The position numbers were made by a program, and so were the translations under genes. The notes below the pieces were generated by a model. It did no database searches, was not told where the DNA came from, and was given only the letters and a program-made list of their open reading frames with translations. Below, in pieces: positions 1 to 5,927 of a stretch of 9,075 bases of DNA. The stretch is from Desulfurococcales archaeon (lineage in GTDB: Archaea; Thermoproteota; Thermoprotei_A; CAZTBM01; SZUA-1508). Each line of letters begins with the position of its first letter. Position 1 is the first letter of the stretch. The DNA is taken from assembly GCA_015661855.1 (NCBI GenBank), contig DQVH01000140.1, positions 1 to 9,075 on the forward strand, written 5' to 3'.

Positions 1-152
1 CCCAGTGAGGTCCTTAAAACTTCAGCTAGAATTCTAGCAGCCATGATGTTAGCTCTTAAAGCATCCCTACCAGTTGTCCTCTGAGTACCCTCCTTCAATA
101 TTAGAACTGGAATGCCATAAACTGGTGCTCCACTTGATCCAGGCGAGGACAT
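1..152 (-). CDS. Thermosome (archaeal group II chaperonin) subunit, 5' end only
   Basis: This is the first 50 codons of a leftward gene that runs off the window edge. The product is an ATP-driven cytosolic folding chamber subunit. Read from ATG at 152-150 it begins MSSPGSSGAPVYGIPVLILK and continues with EGTQRTTGRDALRANIMAARILAEVLRTSLG. The block GIPVLILKEGTQRTTGRDA...NIMAARI is the conserved N-terminal signature of thermosome subunits, just before the ATP-binding GPRGMDK region that would follow outside the window. The start is supported by GGGTGG at 163-158, five bases upstream. The frame stays open upstream and a GTG lies close by, but the ribosome binding site favours the ATG. The subunit type (alpha, beta or gamma) cannot be told from the N-terminus. 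The gene is divergent from the unit starting at 316. Confidence 0.93.
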   Translation of the reverse strand, partial: MSSPGSSGAPVYGIPVLILKEGTQRTTGRDALRANIMAARILAEVLRTSL

Positions 153-213
153 ATTATCCACCCATACACATACTATTATGTAACCATATTGCCACTTGAT
201 GGTTACCCGCACT

Positions 214-224
214 TCTATATAACT
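214..224 (-). promoter_or_regulatory. Probable TATA box of the thermosome gene
   Basis: On the minus strand this reads TTATATA in the context GAGTTATATAGAAG, a good archaeal TATA element. Using the usual spacing of about 25 bases to the start of transcription, the mRNA would begin near 193. That leaves a leader of about 40 bases carrying the GGGTGG ribosome binding site. No heat-shock regulator site could be recognised. A second AT-rich stretch at 245-264 could serve either direction. Confidence 0.4.
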
Positions 225-290
225 CTTACTCTCTTCAACGTGATGAAAAATAATATTAAATAAACTACGTAACCACATTTAAACTAGTAC

Positions 291-304
291 CATACTATAG
301 TATG
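291..304. promoter_or_regulatory. Perfect 14-bp palindrome in the leader or promoter of the 316 gene
   Basis: CATACTATAGTATG is its own reverse complement. It sits between TATA-like sequences (TTAAATAA near 257-263, TTTAAA at 278-283) and the ribosome binding site GGTGG at 306-310 of the gene starting at 316. Its position overlaps the expected transcription start or early leader, where an archaeal repressor operator would be placed. With one unpaired T at 305 the symmetry extends to ACC/GGT. No regulator can be assigned. Confidence 0.35.
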
Positions 305-315
305 TGGTGGTATAT

Positions 316-648
316 ATGGAGAGTAAGCTGAAGGATACTATTCTATCCGTTTTCTCATATTTTGTTGAAAAAGAGTATGATATTGATAAAGCAAATAGGT
401 ACCTACTAGCTAAAATTGAAAGTTTAATTCATGAGTGTGAAGCAGGCTTTATATCAGAGGAGCAACTTAGAGAACTAGCTTCAACATTAAGAGAAGAGAT
501 TATACAAGGCCCTAACCACTTAAACCCATTTATAAGTGAAATTCTCGGAATTATAGAGGAGGGGTTAAGTGAGGATAACTTAAGAGAGGTAATGGAGAAA
601 ATAAAGAGTTTGTGGAAGGAAAATAGACTAGACAAGTTAGAGGTTTAA
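316..648 (+). CDS. Small helical protein of unknown function (110 aa), first gene of a pair
   Basis: I do not recognise this family. The protein is acidic and rich in Glu, Leu, Ile and Lys, has no cysteine pair and no membrane segment, and looks entirely helical, with heptad-like Leu/Ile spacing. It has one cysteine, in IHECEAG. ATG 316 is preferred over the in-frame GTGs at 304 and 307 because GTGGTGG at 304-310 is itself an ideal Crenarchaeal ribosome binding site, five bases before the ATG. The stop at 646-648 is followed after 7 bases by the start of the TtuA-like gene, so the two are almost certainly co-transcribed and may work together. A 14-bp palindrome lies immediately upstream. Confidence 0.75.
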   Translation: MESKLKDTILSVFSYFVEKEYDIDKANRYLLAKIESLIHECEAGFISEEQLRELASTLREEIIQGPNHLNPFISEILGIIEEGLSEDNLREVMEKIKSLWKENRLDKLEV

Positions 649-655
649 GAGGAGC

Positions 656-1444
656 TTGACAAGTAAACTACATAACACCAACACCATATGTAATGTATGT
701 CATAGTAGAGTAGCAATATATTATAGGAGGGAGTCTGGAGAAAAATTATGCCTTAGATGTTTAGAAAGTAGCATTCTAAAACGTGTAACAAAGTGTATCA
801 ATAAGTATACATTATTAACTCCTAATGATAAAATATTCTATGTATTTTTACCGCAACATATATACTACTCATTATACTTGCTTAGAGTACTGCTTCTAAT
901 TGAGAAATCATTTCCTACAGAAATTATAGTATTAGCTCCACATTACATTATAAGTGAAGTTATGGAGTACCAGTCTATAAAGAAGTTCATAGTTAAAGAG
1001 TTTAACCTAAACTGTGAAGAAGCATATGATTACTTATCTCTATTTCTTAGGGAATTAGAATTAATTGCAGAATATGCTCAAAAAGAAGGAAAAATAGTAT
1101 TACCATTATTGTTAGATGATATAGTTAAACTGTACATACTAGCCATCTTAAACATGAAAATAGATTTTATTGGATACTTAAGGCCTAAATTTAGGATTAA
1201 GGAGAGTACATTTATTACACCATTTCGCCATATACAGGCTAAAGAGCTATCATTGATATGCTATTTTAAATTCCCCGGGAAATATGTTAAGCTATTACTT
1301 AAAGATGCCTCATATATGAAAACACCTAAATGTATGGTAGTTGATGAAATAGTTAATAATATTGTGAGATCTCATATTGAATTAGGGTTTGTAATTGTTG
1401 AGAGAGTTGATAAACTATATCGAATGGTTACGACAATTAACTAA
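656..1444 (+). CDS. Degenerate TtuA/TilS-like PP-loop protein with intact N-terminal zinc finger
   Basis: The N-terminus carries C12-x2-C15 and C32-x2-C35 in the arrangement C..C(x16)C..C, followed by a helix and KYTLLTPNDKIFYV. This order closely matches the N-terminal zinc finger and first beta strand of archaeal TtuA-type tRNA thiouridine synthetases. Those have the ATP PP-loop SGGKDS next, but here the aligned stretch is about residues 64-72 (FLPQHIYYS), so the motif is gone. Later landmarks survive in worn form: C120 in NLNCEEAYDYL where the family has catalytic cysteines, LLLDD at 151-155 in place of GHNLDDE, and ITPFRHIQAKEL at 187-198 in place of the basic-PL...E+E block. The usual C-terminal zinc finger is absent. 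I infer a non-catalytic paralogue, perhaps an RNA- or protein-binding one. TTG 656 is the first possible start after the in-frame stop at 638. AGAGGAG at 648-654 is only one base away, so initiation is odd. Homology is from recalled family features, not an alignment run. Confidence 0.72.
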   Translation: MTSKLHNTNTICNVCHSRVAIYYRRESGEKLCLRCLESSILKRVTKCINKYTLLTPNDKIFYVFLPQHIYYSLYLLRVLLLIEKSFPTEIIVLAPHYIISEVMEYQSIKKFIVKEFNLNCEEAYDYLSLFLRELELIAEYAQKEGKIVLPLLLDDIVKLYILAILNMKIDFIGYLRPKFRIKESTFITPFRHIQAKELSLICYFKFPGKYVKLLLKDASYMKTPKCMVVDEIVNNIVRSHIELGFVIVERVDKLYRMVTTIN

Positions 1445-1797
1445 ATTTTATAGTTTAAACCATACTTTTTAAGTACACTCCTAATACCCCTTCTTAAAAC
1501 CAGCATGTCCTTTTCGTAATCCATAAAACAGCCGTCTTGCTCGAAAATACACTGACCCTTCAAGTATAATCTTACTTTAGGTGCAGACCTGACATTCTCC
1601 ATTTCCACTATTTCCTTAGCTTCATCCATATCCACTCTGACAAGTTTAATATATTTCCTAAATCTCCATGCTAAATCCTCTAAAACCATAGAGAAGTATC
1701 TACTTTCGGGATTGGATTCGTTATGAAAATCTACTAATACTAGCTCAGAGCTATCTATTATCCTCTTGTATTCATCCTTATCTCTTACCCTAATCAT
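1441..1797 (-). CDS. Thioredoxin-fold protein lacking the redox CxxC (118 aa)
   Basis: The fold is recognisable: strand LVLVDF (19-24), a long helix after the active-site position, strand IKLVRVDMDE (50-59), and SAPKVRLYLKG (71-81) with Pro73 at the cis-proline position and a closing hairpin. The position of the CGPC motif, aligned from VDF-WA-x-W-CGPC, reads N29-P30-E31-S32, so both catalytic cysteines are missing and classical disulfide exchange is not possible. Two other cysteines, C83 and C90, flank the last hairpin (CIFEQDGC). The length is typical of a single-domain thioredoxin. An in-frame TAA directly precedes ATG 1797, which fixes the start. GGAG lies about ten bases upstream. Its stop TAG overlaps the stop of the convergent TtuA-like gene by four bases. 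A binding or scaffold role is an inference. Confidence 0.72.
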   Translation of the reverse strand: MIRVRDKDEYKRIIDSSELVLVDFHNESNPESRYFSMVLEDLAWRFRKYIKLVRVDMDEAKEIVEMENVRSAPKVRLYLKGQCIFEQDGCFMDYEKDMLVLRRGIRSVLKKYGLNYKI

Positions 1798-1956
1798 TTA
1801 ACATCTACTCCACTCATAGTTTATACTGAATTTGACTTAAATTTATTTGATAATTACTTAGCTCTAAACCTTACTCTACACATTAACGTCTATCAATTAG
1901 TAATTTCCTTTATTTCATTATGGTAATCCTTATTATCATCTTTAGAGCAACTTCTA

Positions 1957-2028
1957 TTCAGATGATGAGTTACTCCCGGTTAGTAGGCCCCAATCAGGGG
2001 CCTATGATGTAAACCCTAGTTACTGATT
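1957..2028 (+). ncRNA. Possible non-canonical C/D box-like sRNA with internal hairpin
   Basis: On the plus strand there is a perfect C box ATGATGA (1962-1968), a near-perfect C' ATGATGT (2004-2010), a 12-base spacer AAACCCTAGTTA (2011-2022) of the length typical of archaeal guides, and a perfect D box CTGA (2023-2026). Against it, the C to C' distance is 35 bases instead of about 20, no clear D' box is present (only TAGT twelve bases after C), and the terminal stem is weak. The extra length is taken up by the hairpin at 1984-2004. A TATA-like TTATTAT near 1930-1936 is suitably placed. This may be an unusual guide RNA or a chance combination. Confidence 0.3.
1984..2004. repeat. Perfect 8-bp GC-rich hairpin, TAGGCCCC-AATCA-GGGGCCTA
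   Basis: The stem is perfect with a five-base loop and is the most GC-rich short element in an otherwise very AT-rich spacer, so it should be stable at high temperature. On the minus strand it lies 25 bases after the stop of the zinc-ribbon gene, where it could protect the 3' end of that mRNA. No T-run follows on either strand, so it is not a typical terminator. On the plus strand it falls between the C and C' boxes of the possible sRNA. Confidence 0.6.
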
Positions 2029-2802
2029 TTATTTTAGTGATTTAGCTAGAATTTTTAGTCTTAACTTGTATAGTTCGTCCTCACTTAGTGGTATTATGTA
2101 TTGGTGTTCCTCTTGTACTCCTTTTGACACCGGTTTTAAGCCGTATTTTGGGTCGTAGGCTACTGCTTTATCCTCACAAACTTTCCTAAGTGTTTCTAAA
2201 TCAGATAGTTCTAGGAATAAGTCGAATAGATCATTAAATCCTATTTGCTCTTTCACTGTACTTTCATCTACTACTCTACCACAAATTAGACATTCAAATG
2301 ATGGTGTTATTGAGGCAAAACCACAGAATGGACACTTTATGGGTAGAGGGTGTCCCTCTTTCTCCCAAAGTTCCCTAAGTACATTTATTAAGTCGTCTCT
2401 ATTACTTTTCTTACATAACTCATATAACTCGCTTATGTGTGATAAGAGAGCTCTACCACCATAGTGAACTACGTATTCTAGTTCCTCTTGTGAAAGCTCT
2501 CTCTTATTAGCTAGTATTACGCTTGAAATTACTGGTCCTAATCTCTCTTTTAGTCTGGAAACTCTCTGTAATATTGCTGTTTTTGAAGTATAGGATTGAC
2601 TCATAGACGTTATTAATGAAACTACCTCCTTTGCTATTTCTATCTGTATTTTCTCATCCAGATTTAAATGGTCTATACATAATGTTGAAATTATCTCTTT
2701 ATATATTGATTTTGCAATAGAGTCTACATTAACTTCTTTTCTAGCTCTCCTCCTTCTCGAAGTTCTCTTTCTAGTTGTAGACTGCCTTCCACTTGACGGC
2801 AT
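2029..2802 (-). CDS. Zinc-ribbon protein with basic N-terminal tail, function unknown (257 aa)
   Basis: Three parts are visible (numbered from ATG 2802): a Ser/Thr/Arg-rich basic tail (RKRTSRRRRARK, about 11-22) that looks disordered and nucleic-acid binding; a helical region to about 150; and a four-cysteine zinc ribbon C157PFC160...C171LIC174 with ten residues between the pairs. A further helical region ends with IPLSEDELYKLRLKILAKSLK-type basic helix. I do not recognise a named family. The combination suggests an RNA- or DNA-binding or ribosome-associated role, but that is an inference. ATG 2802 is chosen because GGGTGG lies 11 bases upstream. An in-frame GTG at 2817 would add five residues but has no suitably placed ribosome binding site. 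A TATA-like ATTATAATAG lies near 2850. The gene is separated from the 2991-3293 gene by about 190 bases and is probably its own transcription unit. Confidence 0.75.
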   Translation of the reverse strand: MPSSGRQSTTRKRTSRRRRARKEVNVDSIAKSIYKEIISTLCIDHLNLDEKIQIEIAKEVVSLITSMSQSYTSKTAILQRVSRLKERLGPVISSVILANKRELSQEELEYVVHYGGRALLSHISELYELCKKSNRDDLINVLRELWEKEGHPLPIKCPFCGFASITPSFECLICGRVVDESTVKEQIGFNDLFDLFLELSDLETLRKVCEDKAVAYDPKYGLKPVSKGVQEEHQYIIPLSEDELYKLRLKILAKSLK

Positions 2803-2842
2803 AACTACATCTTCCACCCTAAAACCATTCTACCTCTCCTAA

Positions 2843-2855
2843 TCCTATTATAATG
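2843..2855 (-). promoter_or_regulatory. Probable TATA box of the zinc-ribbon gene
   Basis: The minus strand reads CATTATAATAGG here. About 25 bases downstream transcription would start near 2826-2830, leaving a leader of roughly 25 bases before ATG 2802. The 173-base spacer up to 2990 is otherwise AT-rich and I see no gene or guide RNA in it. Confidence 0.4.
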
Positions 2856-2990
2856 GTTGTGATGGAGACTAATAAGTACCACATTACACTGTTAATTTAT
2901 GTACCCTCCATACAACTAAATATTAAACTAAAATAATAAAAATTGAATATAATTTTCAAGATATTCAGTTTTATCGTTTATTAAGCTGTA

Positions 2991-3293
2991 TTACTTTCTC
3001 TCACTAAGTAATGTTGCTATACTCCTTTTCTTCTCATATCTACTAATGAGGTAGCTTAAGAGAATGATTAGTTTAATTTTATGCTTTTTTGCTTCTCTCA
3101 ATTTCTTCTCAAATTCTGTAATTGTTGGTTGTTTTCCTTTAAACCATATCTTGATTATTCTTGAGTATATGTATTCGAGAAGTTCTTCATATTCTTCATC
3201 TAAGTCTATGTAGTATTCGAATTTCTCCACAATACGTTCAATAAGGTCTCCAAAATGTTTATTTAGTATTTCTAAAGCTATATCCTCATCCAC
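2991..3293 (-). CDS. Small helical protein of unknown function (100 aa)
   Basis: I do not recognise this protein. The first half is strongly acidic (EKFEYYIDLDEEYEELLEY), the second half is basic with a hydrophobic helix (HKIKLIILLSYLI) that is short and flanked by lysines, so more likely a buried helix than a membrane span. There are no cysteines. The start is GTG at 3293, with AGGTGG at 3309-3304 nine to ten bases upstream. The ATG one frame away at 3289 is not usable. It lies 50 bases after the HypE-like gene. A TATA-like ACATTTTTAAATC overlaps that gene's stop codon, so it may have its own promoter as well as being read through from the genes upstream. Confidence 0.65.
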   Translation of the reverse strand: MDEDIALEILNKHFGDLIERIVEKFEYYIDLDEEYEELLEYIYSRIIKIWFKGKQPTITEFEKKLREAKKHKIKLIILLSYLISRYEKKRSIATLLSERK

Positions 3294-3333
3294 TCTACTT
3301 TACCACCTAATAGATGTGCTGGAGAAAAGTGTA

Positions 3334-3345
3334 GCGTACAGATTT
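3334..3345 (-). promoter_or_regulatory. Possible TATA box for the 100-aa gene, overlapping an upstream stop codon
   Basis: The minus strand reads CATTTTTAAATC, with the TAA stop of the HypE-like gene (3346-3344) inside it. The expected transcription start near 3314 leaves a 20-base leader containing the AGGTGG site. Sequence evidence alone cannot decide between this and read-through transcription. Confidence 0.3.
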
Positions 3346-4354
3346 AAAAATGTTTCTTCATTAATATCCTCCACAGTTCATCTACTACTGGTTTATCTAC
3401 GTATTCTAATCTTCCATTCCTCCTTTTCACTAATCTACCATGACCTTTCTCCTTGAAGAATCCTATTATCGAGGCTTCGATACCTATATCTTTTAGAGTA
3501 TTTAATGCTAAGTCGATCTTGTTGGGAGGTATAGCTGCTAGTAGTACTCCTGAGCTTATAAGTTTTAGAGGGTCTATATTGAATTTTCTAGCTAACTTAA
3601 GTGTTGATTTAGCTATCTTAATTCTATCCTCATATACTATAAAGTCTAGATTAGCTGCTTCAGCAAACTCGTATAAGCCTTCCAGTAATCCTCCATCTGT
3701 TGGGTCGTGCATTGCATGTACTAACTCATTTTCAGCTAGTATCTCAGCCTCCTTTATTACTGTTGTTTTATCTGCAAAACTCTTAATCTCTTCTATGAGG
3801 TCTCTTTCTAACTCTCTCTCCAATATGTCTTTAAACTCCTCAAATATTATGTATGTTCCCTCAATTGCGGCAGTCTTTGTCATTAATATTGCATCACCAG
3901 GTTTTACCATTCTAGGATGGTATATTTTACCCGGTTTTACTGGTACTCCTATAGCCGAAGTAACAACTATAGGTGGTCTGTTCATACCTGTAACAACCTC
4001 TGTATGACCACCAACAATACTTATACCTAGTTTTCTAGCTGCTTCATCAGCTTCCCTCATAATCTCCTCTACCATATTAGCAGTTGAGTTTTCAGGTAGG
4101 AGGAGCGTTATAGTGATAGCTACTGGTTTACCACCCATACATGCTATATCGTTAGATACTATGTTTACAGCTAGCTTACCCTGATGTCTATATGCACCAG
4201 TTATAGGATCTATCTTGAATATTACTAGTGAGCTATTAACGTTCAAAATAGCTGCATCTACACCAACATTTGGTCCTACTAATACTTCTCTACGTCTACA
4301 ACCTAGGTACTTGAATACTATACTCTTTAGTATCGTTGGATCAATCTTACCCAC
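3344..4354 (-). CDS. HypE-like AIR synthase (PurM) family protein without the HypE C-terminal Cys
   Basis: The protein has the PurM/HypE/ThiL superfamily layout: MGKIDP start, glycine loop LVGPNVGVDAA (25-35), KIDPITG...GKLAVNIVSNDIACMGGKP (47-77) with the metal/phosphate-binding Asp69, GGHTEV (115-120), the second-domain start KPGDAILMTKTAAIEGT (151-167), and the HDPTDGGL motif (216-223). These bind ATP and metal in the family. At 336 residues the length fits HypE-like members. True HypE ends in a short motif with a carbamoylated cysteine, whereas this one ends in ILMKKHF with no cysteine. No hydrogenase or Hyp gene is nearby, so it is a related enzyme of unknown substrate. GTG 4354 is the first start after an in-frame TGA and gives the conserved MGKIDP. 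AGGTGA is 15 bases upstream, farther than usual. It follows the PhoU-TrkA_C gene by 42 bases, probably in one operon. Confidence 0.85.
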   Translation of the reverse strand: MGKIDPTILKSIVFKYLGCRRREVLVGPNVGVDAAILNVNSSLVIFKIDPITGAYRHQGKLAVNIVSNDIACMGGKPVAITITLLLPENSTANMVEEIMREADEAARKLGISIVGGHTEVVTGMNRPPIVVTSAIGVPVKPGKIYHPRMVKPGDAILMTKTAAIEGTYIIFEEFKDILERELERDLIEEIKSFADKTTVIKEAEILAENELVHAMHDPTDGGLLEGLYEFAEAANLDFIVYEDRIKIAKSTLKLARKFNIDPLKLISSGVLLAAIPPNKIDLALNTLKDIGIEASIIGFFKEKGHGRLVKRRNGRLEYVDKPVVDELWRILMKKHF

Positions 4355-4396
4355 TGGTAGAATAGTACTTCACCTGCCATTCTAAGCTATACTATT

Positions 4397-5584
4397 TTAA
4401 ATTTCTAAATCCAATTTAAGTATTCTACTTAGCTGTTTCAAACTCTCCCTATAACATTTTATAATTAGTATATCGTTCTCTTCAAGTCTACATTCTGGTT
4501 CAGGGTCAACTATCCATTTACCCCTCCTCTTTATTGCAAGAATGTTTGCACCTATACGGTTGATTGAGAGTTCCTCAATTGTTTTACCGATACTACTTTT
4601 AGGCAATGGCACTTTTAGTACTCTTTCTTCAGCTTCACTCTCTATCTCCTTTAGAATAGGGTGTGGTGGTATATCTGATACTACTATTCCTGCAATTTCT
4701 GCTGCAGCATCACTTATTACTTCAAAGCCTTCAATAACTCTTAGTAAGCCTATTATTTCACTAGTACTGGCATTCCTAAATGCCTTAATAATGTTTTCTG
4801 CTACTTCTAAGTGTTTATTATCCATGTGTTCTTCTAGCTCTAAAACCTCCATAGCTATATCTTTATCATTAGTTAATACTGATATGTAGGCTAAATCAAT
4901 CATTAGTTCACTTAGATTCTTTAAGTTAGCTAGTTCTCTAGCAAAACGTGTATCTACGGGTTCTGGTTTAATATACTCCTCTAATGGTGTTTTATCTTTA
5001 ACATAATCTTTTAATACTTTAACTGACTCTCTAGACCCTCTGACTATTAGTATGTCTCCTTTCTTGATTTTAAATTTCGGATTCGGATTTATGTACCATT
5101 TGTTATGTCTTCTCAGAGCTATTATATCTAATGCTATTTTCAATTCATTGAATAAACCCTCTATAGACTTACCGGTATCTTTTAATTCATTTCTTACCTC
5201 TATTTTCGAAACCACCTCATCACTATAGAGTATTGCAGCTCTAATGGCTGTATGTGGTTTAATACCTATTATTGGTAGTATTGCAATATCAGCTGCAGCA
5301 TCCGATAACTTATTTGTTGATGATGCAAGCTTTAAAATACTTAACATTGATTCCGCATCTTCAGCATCTCTAACAGCTAGTGATGCCTGCATGGCTAGGA
5401 GTACCCAAAGCTCATCAATATAGTCTTCAAGCCTCAATACCTCAAAGGCTAATCTTACATCGTTATATATTATGGAGTAGTAGGCTAAATCAAGCATTAA
5501 ACTTGAAATATTCTTCATAGATAATAGTATGTCCTTAACTGGTTTAGGTTTATACTCGATATGTCGAGGTATTTTCACAGGCAC
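4397..5584 (-). CDS. Tandem PhoU-TrkA_C (RCK_C) regulatory protein, duplicated (395 aa)
   Basis: The protein is two copies of one module. Each starts with a PhoU-type helical bundle (first copy MKNISSLMLDLAYYSIIYND, second LKNLSELMIDLAYISVLTND, each followed by EVL+LE) and ends with a TrkA C-terminal/RCK_C ligand-binding domain (first ALRRHNKWYINPNPKF..GDILIVRGSRES, second AIKRRGKWIVDPEPEC..NDILIIKCYRES). Approximate positions are 16-105, 122-196, 213-310 and 322-392. RCK_C domains bind small ligands and control potassium or other ion transporters. Here there is no NAD-binding RCK_N domain and no membrane segment, so it is a cytosolic regulator. The start GTG 5584 gives MPVKIPRHIEY, the form I expect for this family, with GTGGTG at 5600-5595 upstream. 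GTG 5602 would add six residues without a ribosome binding site. DUF131 is divergent and the HypE-like gene is downstream. Confidence 0.87.
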   Translation of the reverse strand: MPVKIPRHIEYKPKPVKDILLSMKNISSLMLDLAYYSIIYNDVRLAFEVLRLEDYIDELWVLLAMQASLAVRDAEDAESMLSILKLASSTNKLSDAAADIAILPIIGIKPHTAIRAAILYSDEVVSKIEVRNELKDTGKSIEGLFNELKIALDIIALRRHNKWYINPNPKFKIKKGDILIVRGSRESVKVLKDYVKDKTPLEEYIKPEPVDTRFARELANLKNLSELMIDLAYISVLTNDKDIAMEVLELEEHMDNKHLEVAENIIKAFRNASTSEIIGLLRVIEGFEVISDAAAEIAGIVVSDIPPHPILKEIESEAEERVLKVPLPKSSIGKTIEELSINRIGANILAIKRRGKWIVDPEPECRLEENDILIIKCYRESLKQLSRILKLDLEI

Positions 5585-5602
5585 TTTAATACTACACCAC
5601 AC

Positions 5603-5663
5603 AAACGTTACAGTTTAATCTTACTCTAGAACTATATTTTACTTAGTCTAGGTGAAAAACATT
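5603..5663. promoter_or_regulatory. Compact divergent promoter region, PhoU-TrkA_C operon and DUF131 gene
   Basis: About 60-80 bases separate the two starts. For the leftward operon the minus strand has AAAATATAG at about 5640-5632. For the rightward gene GTTTAATC at 5613-5620 would put the transcript start near 5640, ahead of the AGGTGA ribosome binding site at 5650-5655. A shared regulator is possible but no operator symmetry was seen. Confidence 0.35.
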
Positions 5664-5915
5664 ATGATATTGAGTGTTCAAGATGTTATAGTGCTAATGA
5701 TTATACCATTCATACTATTCCTTATAGGAGTACTATTAATATTTCTATCGCTCGCTAGAGAGGGTACAAGAGAGGTTAAAGGTGGTGGTGTAATACTTAT
5801 AGGCCCTATTCCCATTATATTTTCATTAAAGAACATTAAGGGGATTATATTATCAACCTTAATACTCGTACTGTTAATACTTATTTTAATAAAACTATTA
5901 GCAACTGTTAGGTAA
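5664..5915 (+). CDS. DUF131 (TIGR00304-type) small two-span membrane protein
   Basis: The product has 83 residues: a first membrane helix (about 7-29), a conserved loop, and a second membrane helix (about 58-79). The loop KGGGVILIGPIPIIFS is the signature of the archaeal DUF131 family, whose function is unknown. The chain ends in a short basic tail (TVR). ATG 5664 is preferred over GTG 5652 because AGGTGA at 5650-5655, which overlaps that GTG, is a textbook ribosome binding site eight bases before the ATG. It is divergent from the PhoU-TrkA_C gene, which suggests, without proving, a membrane partner for an ion-related regulator. A C/D box sRNA begins about 13 bases after the stop. Confidence 0.88.
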   Translation: MILSVQDVIVLMIIPFILFLIGVLLIFLSLAREGTREVKGGGVILIGPIPIIFSLKNIKGIILSTLILVLLILILIKLLATVR

Positions 5916-5927
5916 AATCCAGTTTAT

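Noticed and set aside
240..246. C-box-like GTGATGA
   Set aside because: No CTGA box follows within a plausible distance, so it is not a guide RNA.
429..635. Antisense open frame opposite the 110-aa gene (similar frames lie opposite other genes at 3453-4007, 4542-4889, 7408-7617, 8035-8277 and 8489-8809)
   Set aside because: Serine/isoleucine-rich low-complexity translations without ribosome binding sites; they mirror well-supported genes on the other strand.
1984..2004. tRNA anticodon-arm-like hairpin on the minus strand (CTGATTG loop, would read GAT for Ile)
   Set aside because: There is no acceptor, D or T arm around it, and position 37 would be T, which is atypical.
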